This document shows, piece after piece, positions 1 to 12,067 of a DNA stretch of 64,000 bases. Within the stretch, counting starts at the first letter, position 1. Each line of letters starts with the position of its first letter. Source of the stretch: Spisula solida (Eukaryota > Mollusca > Bivalvia > Venerida > Mactridae); assembly GCA_947247005.1 (NCBI GenBank), contig OX365962.1:9459201-9523200 (forward strand). The letters run 5' to 3'. Below the pieces are notes generated by a model. The model did not search any database. It was not told the DNA's origin and saw only the letters and a list, made by a program, of their open reading frames with translations. The translations under genes and the position numbers were made by a program.

Positions 1-450
1 TATGCTGGCTAAAAGGCAACAGCACACACATCAATGTCCATAACAGAGCTAAATGGACCACCGACCGAGTACAGGTTTTGTATCGATCTGATCACATACC
101 CAGTCATGTACATACAATGGGTATACCCAGTCCTGTACATGCAATTGATGTGCGAAATGTTCTATGATATATTAAATCAAAAATGGTTTGATTTGTTATC
201 TATGCCACGTTATTTTCATTTCTTTATAATATTGTTCATATTCCAATTACTTTACTATGTACCTTATGGATATGCGCACTTAGGTTACATGGAAATGAAA
301 ATAAACACTGTCATAAAAGCAGCTTTAGTGTTTCCAATAGTGACCTTAGATATGTTAATTTTTCGGCAACTTCCCCACCCTAGATTTTTCTAGACTTTTG
401 ATATGTTATTTGTCAATGTTTTCTAATGCCAAAACAGTCAAATTTATTTC
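1..450. other. No supported gene
   Basis: An open frame of 119 codons starts at 34. It has no recognisable domain, is rich in Tyr, Phe and Ile as expected of AT-rich non-coding DNA, and has no supporting splice or regulatory context. I see nothing else here apart from the start of the dispersed repeat at 451. Confidence 0.5.
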
Positions 451-504
451 TTTTGCAATTTGTTTGAGGTTAAGCCTATTTTTACTGTAGAATGACTGGA
501 CTAG
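451..504 (+). repeat. Dispersed repeat family A, copy 1
   Basis: The segment runs from TTTTGCAATTTG through GGTTAAG to AGAATGACTGGACTAG. The same ordered blocks occur at 20447-20500 (plus) and 15747-15795 (minus), and the AGAATGACTGGACTAG block also lies inside the SINE at 12.1 kb. It is probably the conserved 3' part of a mollusc SINE or MITE. The copy abuts the 59-bp array directly. Confidence 0.5.
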
Positions 505-1233
505 TAGTCTATCAATCTGTCCCTCAGTGTTAGTCTATGGGTAAAACTATATTATGTTGTGGTTAGTCTATCACTCTGTCCCTCAGTGTTAGTCTATGGG
601 TAAAACTATATTATGTTGTGGGTAGTCTATCACTCTGTCCCTCAGTGTTAGTCTATGGGTAAAACTATGTTATTTTGTGGGTAGTCTATCACTCTGTCCC
701 TCAGTGTTAGTCTATGGGTAAAACTATATTATGTTGTGGTTAGTCTATCACTCTGTCCCTCAGTGATAGTCTATGGGTAAAACTATGTTATGTTGTGGTT
801 AGTCTATCAATCTGTCCCTCAGTGTTAGTCTATGGGTAAAACTATATTATGTTGTGGTTAGTCTATCAATCTGTCCCTCAGTGTTAGTCTATTGGTAAAA
901 CTATGTTATGTTGTGGTTAGTCTATCACTCTGTCCCTCAGTGTTAGTATATGGGTAAAACTATGTTATGTTGTGGTTAGTCTATCACTCTGTCCCTCAGT
1001 GTTAGTCTATGGGTAAAACTATATTATGTTGTGGTTAGTCTATCAATCTGTCCCTCAGTGTTAGTCTATGGGTAAAACTATGTTATGTTGTGGTTAGTCT
1101 ATCAATCTGTCCCTCAGTGTTAGTCTATGGGTAAAACTATGTTATGTTGTGGCTAGTCTATCACTCTGTCCCTCAGTGTTAGTCTATGGGTAAAACTATA
1201 TTATGCTGTGGGTAGTCTATCAATCTGTCCTGT
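503..1233. repeat. 59-bp tandem array, about 12 units
   Basis: The unit is 59 bp, counted between successive TAGTCTATCA blocks, and includes CTGTCCCTCAGTG and GGGTAAAACTAT. Copies differ by only a few substitutions (TATTATG/TGTTATG, CACTCTG/CAATCTG, GGTTAG/GGGTAG), so the array is young or homogenised. The last unit stops inside CTGTCC and runs straight into the 51-bp array with no spacer. Confidence 0.9.
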
Positions 1234-1926
1234 CAAGTCAATCACGTAAATAGATGATGGAACCCTATCATGATATATCCTGACAAGTCAATGACGTAAC
1301 ATGGATGATGGAACCCTAACATGATATATCCTGACAGGTCAATGACGTAACATAGATGACGGAACCCTAACATGATATATCCTGACAAGTCAATGACGTA
1401 ACATAGACGACGGAACCCAAACATGATATATCCTGACAAGTCAATGACGTAACATAGATGGTGGGACCCTAACATGATATATCCTGACAAGTCAATGACG
1501 TAACATAGATGGTGGAACCCTATCATGATATATCCTGACAAGTCAATGACGTAACATAGACGACGGAACCCAAAAAATGATATATCCTGACAAGTCAATG
1601 ACGTAACATAGATAACGGAAGCCAAACATGATATATGCTGACAAGTCAATGACGTAACATAGATGGTGGAACCCTATCATGATATATCCTGACAAGTCAA
1701 TGACGTAACATAGACGACGGAACCCAAAAAATGATATATCCTGACAAGTCAATGACGTAACATAGATGACGGAAGCCAAACATGATATATGCTGACAAGT
1801 CAATGACGTAACATAGATGACGGAAGCCAAACATGATATATGCTGACAAGTCAATGACGTAACATAGATGACTGAGGCCTAACATGATATATCCTGACAA
1901 GTCAAGGACGAAACATAGATACGGAA
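1226..1926. repeat. 51-bp tandem array with a CRE-like octamer, about 14 units
   Basis: The unit is 51 bp and contains GACAAGTCAATGACGTAACA followed by variable TAGATGACGGAACCC and CATGATATATCC. Nearly every unit keeps TGACGTAA, a CREB/ATF- or PAR-bZIP-like site. Because 51 is divisible by three, the minus strand is open for over 130 codons (CYVIDLSGYIM repeats). I regard that as a by-product: there is no start context, signal or domain, and several frames are open. A single unit of the same family lies at 53961-54000. Confidence 0.9.
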
Positions 1927-2640
1927 CATACAATTTCTCGACATGGTTGACGTTATGAACTTAACCTGATCATTGAACTGAACAACACATAGATTTGGAG
2001 TGTCCCTAACATTACGTAAAACGGCCACCTCCGATTAAAGGTATGGACAGTTGAGTTAAGGTAACAGTTCCGAAAATAGAAAAAAATATCTCCGTTCAAT
2101 AACGTCAGTTCGCAATGAGATATCATGATGAAACTTAATTATGATGGGACTTGCTGTGTATGTAGTTTTTGTGAAATGGTCGCCTGGGATTATAAAGTGG
2201 TGTCGGATGGGTCAAGGCCGCTTTATAACTTTAGTTAGGAATGAGAGAGCAGTATGAAATTTGCTGTGTATGCAGATTAAGTGTTACGGTTAAAGTTGAG
2301 GTCGAGATATAGATCATGGTCACCTGAAAAAAGAAAATGTTCAATATCGTTAAGTAGGAATGTAATGCCCTAAAGAAACTTCCTGTGTAGGTACCTTGTG
2401 TGACACTGCCTCTTTTGAATAAAAAGTTGGTTGGTGGGGTCTATGTGACTGTTACTGAAAATAGAAAAACACATAGTTTCGCTCAATATCTGCAGTTGAT
2501 ATTGAGATGTTGTGATGAAACTTGCCGTGAAGGTAGTTTGTGTGAACATATTGATAATTTCGTATCAGTGCTAAAAAAAGCACTATACCAATGTACGATA
2601 GTGATATTATGTTATAATATTTCCAATTGAACAGAAATTT
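1927..2640. repeat. Degenerate repeat of about 100 bp period
   Basis: Related blocks of the form GAAACTTGCTGTGTAGGTAG followed by TTGTGTGA recur at roughly 2100-2170, 2255-2290, 2370-2400 and 2515-2550. They look like an old, decayed tandem family. An open frame of 76 codons at 2400 falls within it and is not a credible gene. Confidence 0.4.
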
Positions 2641-2839
2641 CAGCGTGCAGGTTTTGGGGTCGACACAAATAGTTTTGATGTGTCATAGTGATCATACATG
2701 TACATGCATTATTACCGTTGTCATTGACCATAATTATTATGTTTAATCTTGTATATTGTAATGTAAATATTTGTATTATAATATTTGTATTATGTACTCA
2801 TAAACTGTAAAGTCTTATTTTTGGAAATCAACCATATAA

Positions 2840-3965
2840 ACCATTAACCTACAACGATTACATTTAAAGTGTTTTACAAAAATATAGTTTTTAACTTATG
2901 GAATGAAAAAAACTAAGGAGAGTTATTTTGTAAAATACATTTGATCGTTGTAGGTTCACGTGTCGACATCGTTTGTGTGAATGTACCTGTGCAATTTGAA
3001 GCAAAATCGTCAAACTTTAAATACGTAGTTTTATTGATCAATAAAGTTGTTATACAATATATGTTTACAATGTATTCAATATCAAAATTAAAGCAGTTCC
3101 TATTTATATTTCAAGGACACAGACACTCTTTATGATAAAGTGTACATTATAAACACCGGAAATGACGTATGCATCATGCGATCATGTTTCCATGACAAAC
3201 TGTCAATATTAAAACCGCGCTTTGGGAGAAGGAACGCCATGTTAGTAAAGGATGAATTCAAAACGGGAAATTTAACTCAATTTTAAGGTAATTATTAGAT
3301 ATTCTAGTTTTGATTTATACAAAGCCTCATCTTATAGCATATAGTGTATGTTTATAATGTGCTATAATTTCAATATATGATTCAATTCCTTGACGGCTTG
3401 CAAAACATAGTAATTTTTCTATTCGGATATTATTACTTACTGTAAATGAAATACATATTATGCAGGCCTAACATATACTTATTCGTACTTTTTTTATGTA
3501 CATGCATATTCGAAAATATTCAAGTCATAATAACTGTTGTATTAATTGACACACATAAATATGGTAAAACCTCACATAAGACACGATTCAATGATAATCA
3601 AATCCGACTCTTATAACTATTAATATTTTCGTATCTTCTTGTGAACAAGTATTGTTGACGTGCAAGTTGGAATGATAATACTGGTAACATGTAATACATT
3701 TGTTAAGCTTTCAATAACATTGTGAGACGGTATATGTAGGTTGTCCCAAGAAATCGCGAACAATTGTACATGTATTTAATCAAATATCGCATTGCAAAAT
3801 TGATAAATGTCTTAAAAAAGAACATGTCAATATATATATATAATATATTTCATATTGACAGGATACATGTAAAATTGCAAATATACTTACATACAACAGT
3901 CGCCGCACACAACTCAAAGGCAATAACGTCATATGCCGCTTATTTTCAAAATGTGTTATTTCTGT
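2840..3965 (+). repeat. Module copy 1 (CRE-like segment plus spacer)
   Basis: This is one of three paralogous segments in the window. Copy 2 (10258-10619, 13436-13935 and 15144-15360) matches it almost block by block, including TTCACGTGTC, TTTTATTGATCAATAAAG, CAAGGACACAGA, GACAAACTGTCAATATTA, GGAACGCCATGTTA and GGTAACATGTA. Copy 3 (6830-7698) is more diverged. The segment between about 3160 and 3290 resembles a promoter and 5' exon, with TGACGTAT, an AACGCCATG start-like context and a possible donor AAGGTAATT at 3287, but no coding continuation was found. It leads directly into the 41-bp array. Confidence 0.7.
3163..3170. promoter_or_regulatory. CRE-like site in module copy 1
   Basis: TGACGTAT lies in the most conserved block of the module. 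The equivalent is TGACGTAT at 10604 in copy 2 and a full palindromic TGACGTCA at 7120 in copy 3. Conservation across diverged copies suggests constraint, but no transcript start is demonstrated. Confidence 0.3.
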
Positions 3966-5285
3966 GTTCACATTTATCATGGTACATGATACATTTGTCT
4001 CATTCTTCCATACACAATCATTTGTCTCATTTTTCCATACACAATCATGGTACATGTTGCATTTGTCTCATTCTTCCATACACAATCATGGTACATATTA
4101 CATTTGTCTCATTCTTCCATACACAATCATGGTATATGCTACATTTGTCTCATTCTTCCATTCATAATCATGGTACATGCTACATGTGTCTCATTCTTCC
4201 ATACACAATCATGGTACATGCTACATGTGTCTCATTCTTCCATACACAATCATGGTACATGCTACATGTGTCTCATTCTTCCATACACAATCATGGTACA
4301 TGTGTCTCATTCTTCCATACACAATAATGGTACGTGTTACATGTGTCTCATTCTTCCATACACAATCATGGTGCATGCTACATTTGTCTCATTCTTCCAT
4401 ACACAATCATGGTACATATTACATTTGTCTCATTCTTCGATACACAATCATGGTACATGCTACATTTGTCTCATTCTTCCATTCACAATCATGGTACATG
4501 CTACATGTGTCTCATTCTTCCATACACAATCATGGTACATGCTACATGTGTCTCATTCTTCCATACACAATCGTGGTACATGTGTCTCATTCTTCCATAC
4601 ACAATAATGGTACGTGTTACATGTGTCTCATTCTTCCATACACAATCATGGTGCATGCTACATTTGTCTCATTCTTCCATACTGAATCGTGGTCCATGCT
4701 ACATTTGTCTCATTCTTCCATACACAATCGTTGTACATGCTACATGTGTCTCATACTTCCATACACAATCATGGTACATGCTACATTTGTCTCATACTTC
4801 CATACACAATCATGGTACATTTTACATTTGTCTCATTCTTCCATACACAATCATGGTACATGCTACATTTGACTCATTCTTCCATACACAAAAACATGTT
4901 ACATTTGTCTCATTCTTCTATACACAATCATGGTACATGGTACATGTGTCTCATTCTTCCATACACAATCATGGTACGTGTTACGTGTGTCTCATTCTTT
5001 CATACACAATCATGGTACATGCTACATTTGTCTCATTCTTCCATACTCAATCGTGGTACATGCTACATTTGTCTTATTCTTCCACACACAATCGTTGTGC
5101 ATGCTACATTTGTCTCATTCTTCCATACACAATCATGGTACACGTGTCTCATTCTTCCATACAAATCGTGGTACCTGGTACATGTGTCTCAGTCTTCCAT
5201 ACACAATCATAGTACATGCTACATGTGTCTTATTCTTCCATACACAATCATAGTACATGCTACATGTGTCTCATTCTTCAGATAT
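3966..5285. repeat. 41-bp tandem array, about 32 units
   Basis: The unit is 41 bp, with CATTCTTCCATACACAATCA, TGGTACATGC and TACATTTGTCT. Some units are shortened to about 29 bp by loss of the second CATG block. Since 41 is not divisible by three and the unit has no plus-strand stop, each frame cycles through the same 41-residue pattern, giving overlapping open frames of up to 292 codons. These carry no domain and are not genes. A smaller array of the same unit is at 15361-15668 in module copy 2. Confidence 0.92.
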
Positions 5286-6829
5286 ATTTACAGAAATTGA
5301 TATATAATTTAAGATATATAAATTTCACCATTTGTTTCATGTTTTAAAATCATTTTAAGTAATTCTCAATGATACAGTTACCTGTGATAGTACTAAGTAC
5401 ATTTAAAAATAACACTATTTATTTTCTGTCAGTTTGTGTTACTATAAATAGATTTAACTCACTACTATTTTACATTTGGTGCAGCAGGTACAATCATGTA
5501 TCCTGTATTTCATTGGAATTTACATGTTCTATTATAAGTGTTTGTTAGCATATATTTGGTGACGTCATGAAATAAAAATGTATTAAATGTTAAATTTATG
5601 TTCTCGATATCGACATTATACTTTCGACAAATTGAGAATGACGCCGAGTGTGTGTTTGGGACGCGATTAAGCCTCTCATTACTACCATTGCCCATTTCTT
5701 AATACAAAATTAACCGCCTTTAGGCTGCTATGTGAATCCGCATTCAAGTAGTTCCAGAAACTGTCAACATTCCCGATACTGCTACATATGTTTCTCCAAA
5801 TTTTGTAACTGATTTAAGCCAATCAGCAACATTTGTTTATTCTAAGATCAAAAATTATTGTGAAACTGTTCGTTAAATCGATATTTTGGCCAAAAAAATC
5901 ACTACACCGGCTGATACCGAACTTGTTCCATAGTACGTAAATGACGTGTTCATCAAATGTCCCGGCTGTAATGCTATTTTTAGAAACTTCAGACTACGGT
6001 CAAGTGATGGTTTTATCAATGAATCGTATACGGTCTGCACAGTTATGCAAATATATGGTGTCGCTGTACTAGCTAGCCGCTTTCTATAGACTGTCTCCCG
6101 CTGTGAGGGAAGTGATTACAAGACGGTACTGTAGAATCTGATAAAAAGGCGCGTAGTATTATTTTAAAGCCACTTTTGATATACGCATTCAATACACGTA
6201 TTACATATAAATTAATATGCACCTTTTAACAATTATTTAGATACCCAACATGCCTATATAGGCACATATGCCTATTTTGACATTCAAGACAAGATCGGCA
6301 GTAAGAAAACGAACATTAAACGGGTAAAGTCGGTTTAAGCTTTAGTAGCAGCAACCAGATCGCCTCCCAGTACTGAGTACAGTATTGTTGGACAATTTGA
6401 TCGGATTTTGCATAGAATAGAAGTAATGCCTGAGAAGTTAATAACAAAGCGTCAAGTGACAAACTGTTGCTAAACAAAAGTATATACTACGGCCTTTGAA
6501 TATTTAATCTCGATTCTAACACGATTTAAGCGCGTAATTATATATCAAGCCAGTGTTATAAGTAAATATCTAGGTTATGCATGTTATTGTACTTTAAACT
6601 GTGGACTAATTCGATTAGAGGTATACTAAATAAGCACGTTGGCTTTTACAATGGTGATATATACCCAGCATGAAAGCATGCCTCCCCTTTCCCGAAGACG
6701 AGTACGTGTTTGGATTACCAAAGTTAAATATATACCTATACTTTGTGAGAATATGTTGTTTATTTTACCTGTTGACCTGCATGACATGACATCTCTTTAA
6801 AATCGGTATAGCAAACGTTGTGCAACGGT
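5286..6829. other. No supported gene
   Basis: AT-rich unique-looking sequence. The 61-codon minus frame at 5510-5695 has no recognisable features. No RNA gene, long inverted repeat or tandem array was seen. Confidence 0.5.
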
Positions 6830-7698
6830 ATTTTGCTCATTCTCTATATGTAGGCAAAATTGCAGATTGGTGTTATACCTCCAATTCAACATAGTAGATT
6901 TAAAATATTACTAGTTCTCGAATAATTTGAAACCTTAACGACACACGCTCATAATCAATACGTAATTCTATTGATCAATGAGCCATAAGGATAAAGACGT
7001 TCATATATAATATAATTTACAATATTATTCAACATCGGGATTGAAGTGAACTGTTAACACATTGACTCTACAGTCCCACACTTAATGCAAGTATGATCAA
7101 TGAGAACAAAATACGCGGATGACGTCACACATTATGTGATTACGTCTCCATGACAACATGTCAATGTGGACAGTTCGCATTGAATGAGATACTCCCATGC
7201 TTAGAGTTGAGCTGAAATAAACCCCGTGAATATGAAACTCAACTCAAAGGTAATGATTTAATATTTATGCAAATTGCAATTTCATATAGCGCATTCAGTA
7301 TGTAACATTGTTTGTGAAATACTAATCTATTTCAAAAAAGCATATTTAACATATTGTTGATTGTTTTTGCCTTCATGATGACAAAGCGTGCAACTCGAAC
7401 TATTACATTATTAATTAAATTGAATAAATATGAAATATATCTAGCGTCTAATTTAGCCAAGACCAAAGATGTCAATTAATAATTTTGTATACATAGGTAA
7501 TTTTAAACGTATGCGATTTACAGTTGTGTATAACTGGGTGTACCATGTAAACAGTTTTACACAATACAATACAACAGCATAGTTTAAAATGCCACGTTTC
7601 TAACTGAATATATGAACAGTCATGTGAACAAAATGTATACAACTGTATTATAATAATTTGACACGATTAATCGAAAATCTCCCAGGTACAATCTGGCA
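6830..7698 (+). repeat. Module copy 3, diverged
   Basis: Blocks shared with copies 1 and 2 in the same order include ATTGATCAATGAG, GACGTTCATATA, GATGACGTCAC, TACGTCTCCATGACAAC, TGTCAATGT and AACTCAAAGGTAATGATT. It is the most diverged of the three and also leads into a minisatellite, though one with a different unit. Confidence 0.5.
7120..7127. promoter_or_regulatory. Consensus CRE in module copy 3
   Basis: A full palindromic TGACGTCA aligns with TGACGTAT in the other two modules. This is the best regulatory-looking site of the three, but the gene it might serve was not found. Confidence 0.3.
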
Positions 7699-8640
7699 TC
7701 AGATCGATAATGTCCTATGTACCATATGTTGACTGATCAATAATTTCCCATGTACCATAAAATTATGTTGACTGATCAATAATTTCCTATGTACCATAAA
7801 ATTATGTTGACTGATGTAATAATTTCCCATGTACCATAAAATTATGTTGACTGATCAATAATTTCCTATGTACCATATGTTGACTGATCAATAATTTCCT
7901 ATGTACCATATGTTGACTGATCAATAATTTCCTATGTACCATATGTTGACTGATCAATAATGTCCTATGTACCATATGTTGACTGATCAATAATTTCCCA
8001 TGTACCATAAAGTTATGTTGACTGATCAATAATTTCCTATGTTCCATATGTTGACTGATCAATAATTTCCTATGTACCATATGTTGACTGATCAATAATG
8101 TCCTATGTACCATATGTTGACTGATCAATAATTTCCCATGTACCATAAAATTATGTTGACTGATCAATAATTTCCCATGTACCATAAAATTATGTTGACT
8201 GATCAATAATTTCCCATGTACCATAAAATTATGTTGACTGATCAATAATTTCCTATGTACCATAAAATTATGTTGACTGATCAATAATTTCCTATGTACC
8301 ATATGTTGACTGATCAATAATTTCCCATGTACCATATGTTGACTAATCAATAATTTCCCATGTACCATAAAATTATGTTGACTGATCAATAATTTCCTAT
8401 GTACCATAAAATTATGTTGACTGATCAATAATTTCCCATGTACCATATGTTGTATGATCACTAATTTCCCATGTTCTATATGTTGTCTGATCAATAATTT
8501 CCTATGTACCATATGTTGTCTGATCACTAATTTCCCATGTACCATATGTTGACTTATTAATAATTTCCTATGTACCATATGTTGACTAATCAATAATTTC
8601 CCATGTACCATTTGTTGACGGACGAGTGTTCGATTATTTA
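7699..8640. repeat. 33/39-bp tandem array, about 27 units
   Basis: The basic unit is 33 bp (TGTTGACTGATCAATAATTT then CCTATGTACCATA). A second form carries AAAATT between ACCATA and ATGTTG and is 39 bp. Both lengths are multiples of three, so the minus strand stays open for 294 codons (7802-8686) with repeats of MVHGKLLISQH, optionally preceded by NF. The composition is simple and no domain or signal is present, so I treat the frame as a by-product. Confidence 0.9.
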
Positions 8641-9368
8641 CCATATGCACCATTTGTAAGCTGACGACCGGTCGATTATTTCCCATGTACCATTTGTTGA
8701 CTGGCGACCGGTCGATTATTTCCCGTGTACCATTTGTTGACTGACGACCAGACGATTATTTCTTATGTATCATTTGCTGACTGGCGATCGGTCGATTATT
8801 TCCAATGTACCATTTGTTGACTGGCGATCGGTCGATTATTTCCCTTGTACCATTTGTTGACTGACGACCGGTCGATTAATTTTCATGTATCATTTGTTGA
8901 CTGACGACCGGACAATTATTTCCCTTGTATCATTTGCTGACTGACGACCGGTCGATTATTTCTCATGTATCATTTGTTGACTGACGACCGGTCGATTATT
9001 TCTCATGTTTCATTTGTTGACTGACAACCGGACAATTATTTCCCTTGTATCATTTGCTGACTGACGACCGGACAATTATTTCCCTTGTATCATTTGTTGA
9101 CTGACGACCGGACAATTATTTCCCTTGTATCATTTGCTGACTGACGACCGGTCGATTATTTCTCATGTATCATTTGTTGACTGACGACCGGACAATTATT
9201 TCCCTTGTATCATTTGCTGACTGACGACCGGTCGATTATTTCTCATGTATCATTTGTTGACTGACGACCGGACAATTATTTCCCTTGTATCATTTGCTGA
9301 CTGACGACTGGACAATTATTTCCGTTGTATCATTTGTTGACTGACGACCGGTCAATAATTTCCCATTA
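8641..9368. repeat. 40-bp tandem array, about 18 units, partly dimeric
   Basis: The unit is 40 bp: TTGTTGACTGACGACCGGTC then GATTATTTCTCATGTATCAT. It clearly derives from the neighbouring 33-bp unit (shared GTTGACTGA and ATTTCCCATGTACCAT) with GTTGACTGATCAATA replaced by a longer stretch containing the palindrome GACCGGTC. From about 8900 the units alternate between GACCGGTCGATTATTTCTC and GACCGGACAATTATTTCCC, and between TTGTTG and TTGCTG, giving an 80-bp dimer. Confidence 0.88.
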
Positions 9369-9890
9369 TTTACAATATAGTTTATTGATAATTATTAAAT
9401 TGTAAATTGAAGTTGAACAATGATACATCTGCTTTAAAGCTGTATTATATAACTATATTTAATTAATACAGACGTTTACCGAAACGTAGATCGTTTAAAT
9501 GTACATTATAGCATAAAAACGGTGATTTTGCTTATACGTTAACGGGACGAAAACCATGCGTAAACATAACGATTCACGCGCTGTTAACGTCCAGTTTTTA
9601 CGTTTGCTTATTTCAGGGCCGCGTCGGCGACAATAAACGTTATACAGCGTCAAATGAACAGTAATTCCATTTTATTTCTAACTTTTAATTAGTTTACTAT
9701 AATATTTAAACTAAAAATTCAAACAAACCCGCAGTATCCATGTTTTCTTTGTATTTGCCGATCCCGGAAGTCGACGTGCATAACAATAACTGATATGACG
9801 TTACGTTAGTTTTCGCGACGTCGCCACAAGATCTCCCGCCAAAACATCATTATTTTCAAATCCAATGCATTAATTGATGTTTTGTATGCT
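9369..9890. other. No supported gene
   Basis: Non-repetitive AT-rich sequence. GTTAACGGGACG (9539) and GCTGTTAACGTCC (9581) form a short loose inverted repeat. Nothing else was recognised. Confidence 0.4.
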
Positions 9891-9894
9891 ATAA

Positions 9895-10017
9895 TAGCGT
9901 TTACGCATGTATTTTCGCGTTATAACATATGCAGAGTCCCTCGGGAGCGGGCTTGGGCACCAACTGTCCCTCGGGACTCTGCAGATGTTATAGCCCAAAA
10001 AAGCATGCGTTAACCCT
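9895..10017. mobile_element. Foldback (hairpin) MITE
   Basis: The arms 9895-9946 and 9967-10017 are inverted repeats of each other, with TATAACAT, TGCAGAGTCCC and GTT-ACGCATG in each, about 80% matched, around a 20-bp loop. The size and structure fit a short foldback or MITE. No terminal duplication could be identified with certainty. The 63-codon minus frame across it is spurious. Confidence 0.6.
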
Positions 10018-10257
10018 ACAGACGTACCACATGTAAACATTTTTAGTTTTCTTTTAGTCATTGCAGTGGGCGTTTGCTTTAAACTTTAATGCAATGTCGA
10101 CAGTTTATTTACATGTACAAATTTTGTTCAATATTGATAATGTCATATTCAGTGCCAAAAACCAATTTAGGCTTCGTCAGTGATATTGGGTTATTATACG
10201 AAGTCTTCCAATTCAGAAACACTGAATTAAATGTCATTTTGTAAGCAAATAGATCAC

Positions 10258-10619
10258 CACATTAACCTTCAGCGATTAAATTTAACTTCTATGTACGTAT
10301 TTCTCACAAATATGGCTACTAGCTTATGAAATAAACAAGATGAAGTCATTAGATTTCTTTTGGACAACTTATAATAAAATTTGTTTGAGTAAGTTCACGT
10401 GTCTACCTCATGTGTGTGAATGTACCTGTGTAATTGGAAGCTTAATCGTCAAACATTTTAAAATACGAAGTTTTATTGATCAATAAAGACGTTATACAAT
10501 ATGCGTTTACAAAGTATTCGATGTCAAAATTGAAGTAGTTTCCGTTTATATTTCAAGGACACAGATACTCTTTATGATAATTTGTACATGTAAACACTGG
10601 AAATGACGTATGCATCATG
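10258..10619 (+). repeat. Module copy 2, first part
   Basis: It aligns closely with 2845-3175 of module copy 1, through AAGTTCACGTGTC, TTTTATTGATCAATAAAG and GACGTATGCATCATG, then stops abruptly at 10619. The homology resumes at 13436, so the sequence in between is an insertion. Confidence 0.75.
10604..10611. promoter_or_regulatory. CRE-like site in module copy 2
   Basis: TGACGTAT is at the same place as in copy 1. The 2.8 kb insertion begins only 8 bp downstream, so any promoter here has been separated from its former downstream sequence. Confidence 0.25.
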
Positions 10620-12067
10620 TCGAGTGGTTACAGCCAAAACCTTCTATCTGATAAACTTGGCCAAATTGACTTTTTTAGTTAAATGAGTTCCGTATCACCA
10701 TTGTTATTTATTCTCAAAATTATTTCAAAATATCTAACTCAATTAATTAAATATTGATAATAGTCATTTTGAGCTATCGTGTATCTACAGAACTGACTGG
10801 AGGCAAAACCAGTTTTAAATCAAAGGCCTCTTAATATTTTCGTAGATGTAACATTAACATCTGTTAGAATGAATCAAATCTGTATATCAATCTCTACCAA
10901 TAACATTTGTGTGTCTTAATATAATATTTGTCCCGCTCAACTGTTCCATATAAAACAATGACATTTTGGTTAAATGACATCAGCCTTGATTTACCAATTT
11001 ATATAAGTCAACAACAAGGCACCGGGTGCTGGTCTGTAGTACATACAATTTCATCGCTGTAAGTTAAATGTCAAACCACAGTTGTTGTTTATATTGCTGT
11101 ATAATAATAGCAGCTTCACTCGAATAAGATGTCAAAGTGTGACTAAAATGGATTGTATACATTTAGCTATGTGTGATTGAAACAGGAATACCTTATACAG
11201 AGAGAAAAATGTAGTTTTGGCGAAAATTATTTTGACTACTAGTATTCCTTATGAATTTAAATGTTGTGCGTTTAGAAACACATTAAATTGCTTTCATTTA
11301 TTTAATCTTTTTGTAAATGAGAAGCTCTTCTAATAATCTTAAATAAAGAACATAAAGCTAGCTAATTCTTAATTATAACAGTAAGTATAACTTACTTAGT
11401 AAACGCGTATGTGCTTGAATTTGTTAATTTTGTAACAGCTAATATGAATTATTTTTTGGAACGGTGCATGTATTATTTAAACGAATAAACTAAATAGCTG
11501 TGTAATGTTTGATTATAAAGGTGTATAAAGTAAGAATTGTAATACATGAAAAACAGAAAAAAAACTTTTAAACACTTGAATTTGTATTAAGACATTCAGT
11601 TAAAATACTGTTTAGCCACTACGTAAGCAAACTTAAGGAAGGTGCTAGTATGCATTAACTTGGCATCAAGTAGTGGTCAAGCGTTATTAATTAACTTTCC
11701 TAAGGCAGAACAGAAATGACCACAATCACAGCGTACAAACCTAATCACTGTATGACTTATTGGGATATTATACAATGCAAAGTATGTGCCTTATTGTGAG
11801 TAAAAGCACTTGTGATTTCCCGTCACTGTGTGATTCATTGGTAGACAATACAATTCAACGTGTATGACTTATTGCGATAACTGGAAGTTGATTCATTTAT
11901 ACTCTTAGACAAATACGTGTATCAGGAAAATATACATCTCTTATGACAATATCTTTCAACACTACTGTATATGCAAAAGATTGTTATAGCTTTATGTATT
12001 ATCTCAATAAAAAATACCACATGGAATGACACGTGGTCCAGTTGTTGCAAGTGATATATATTATATA

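Noticed and set aside
34..393. 119-codon frame at the window start
   Set aside because: No domain, composition of translated AT-rich DNA, no splice or regulatory support.
503..1233. CRISPR-like regular repeats
   Set aside because: The units are contiguous with no unique spacers, in a clearly eukaryotic sequence; these are minisatellites.
1242..1933. Minus-strand frames with CYVIDLSGYIM repeats
   Set aside because: They exist in two or three overlapping registers of the 51-bp array and end at random unit variants.
4047..5300. Overlapping plus-strand open frames of 186-292 codons
   Set aside because: Unit length 41 bp cycles through all three frames with no stop; all frames give the same rotating pattern, so none is specifically maintained.
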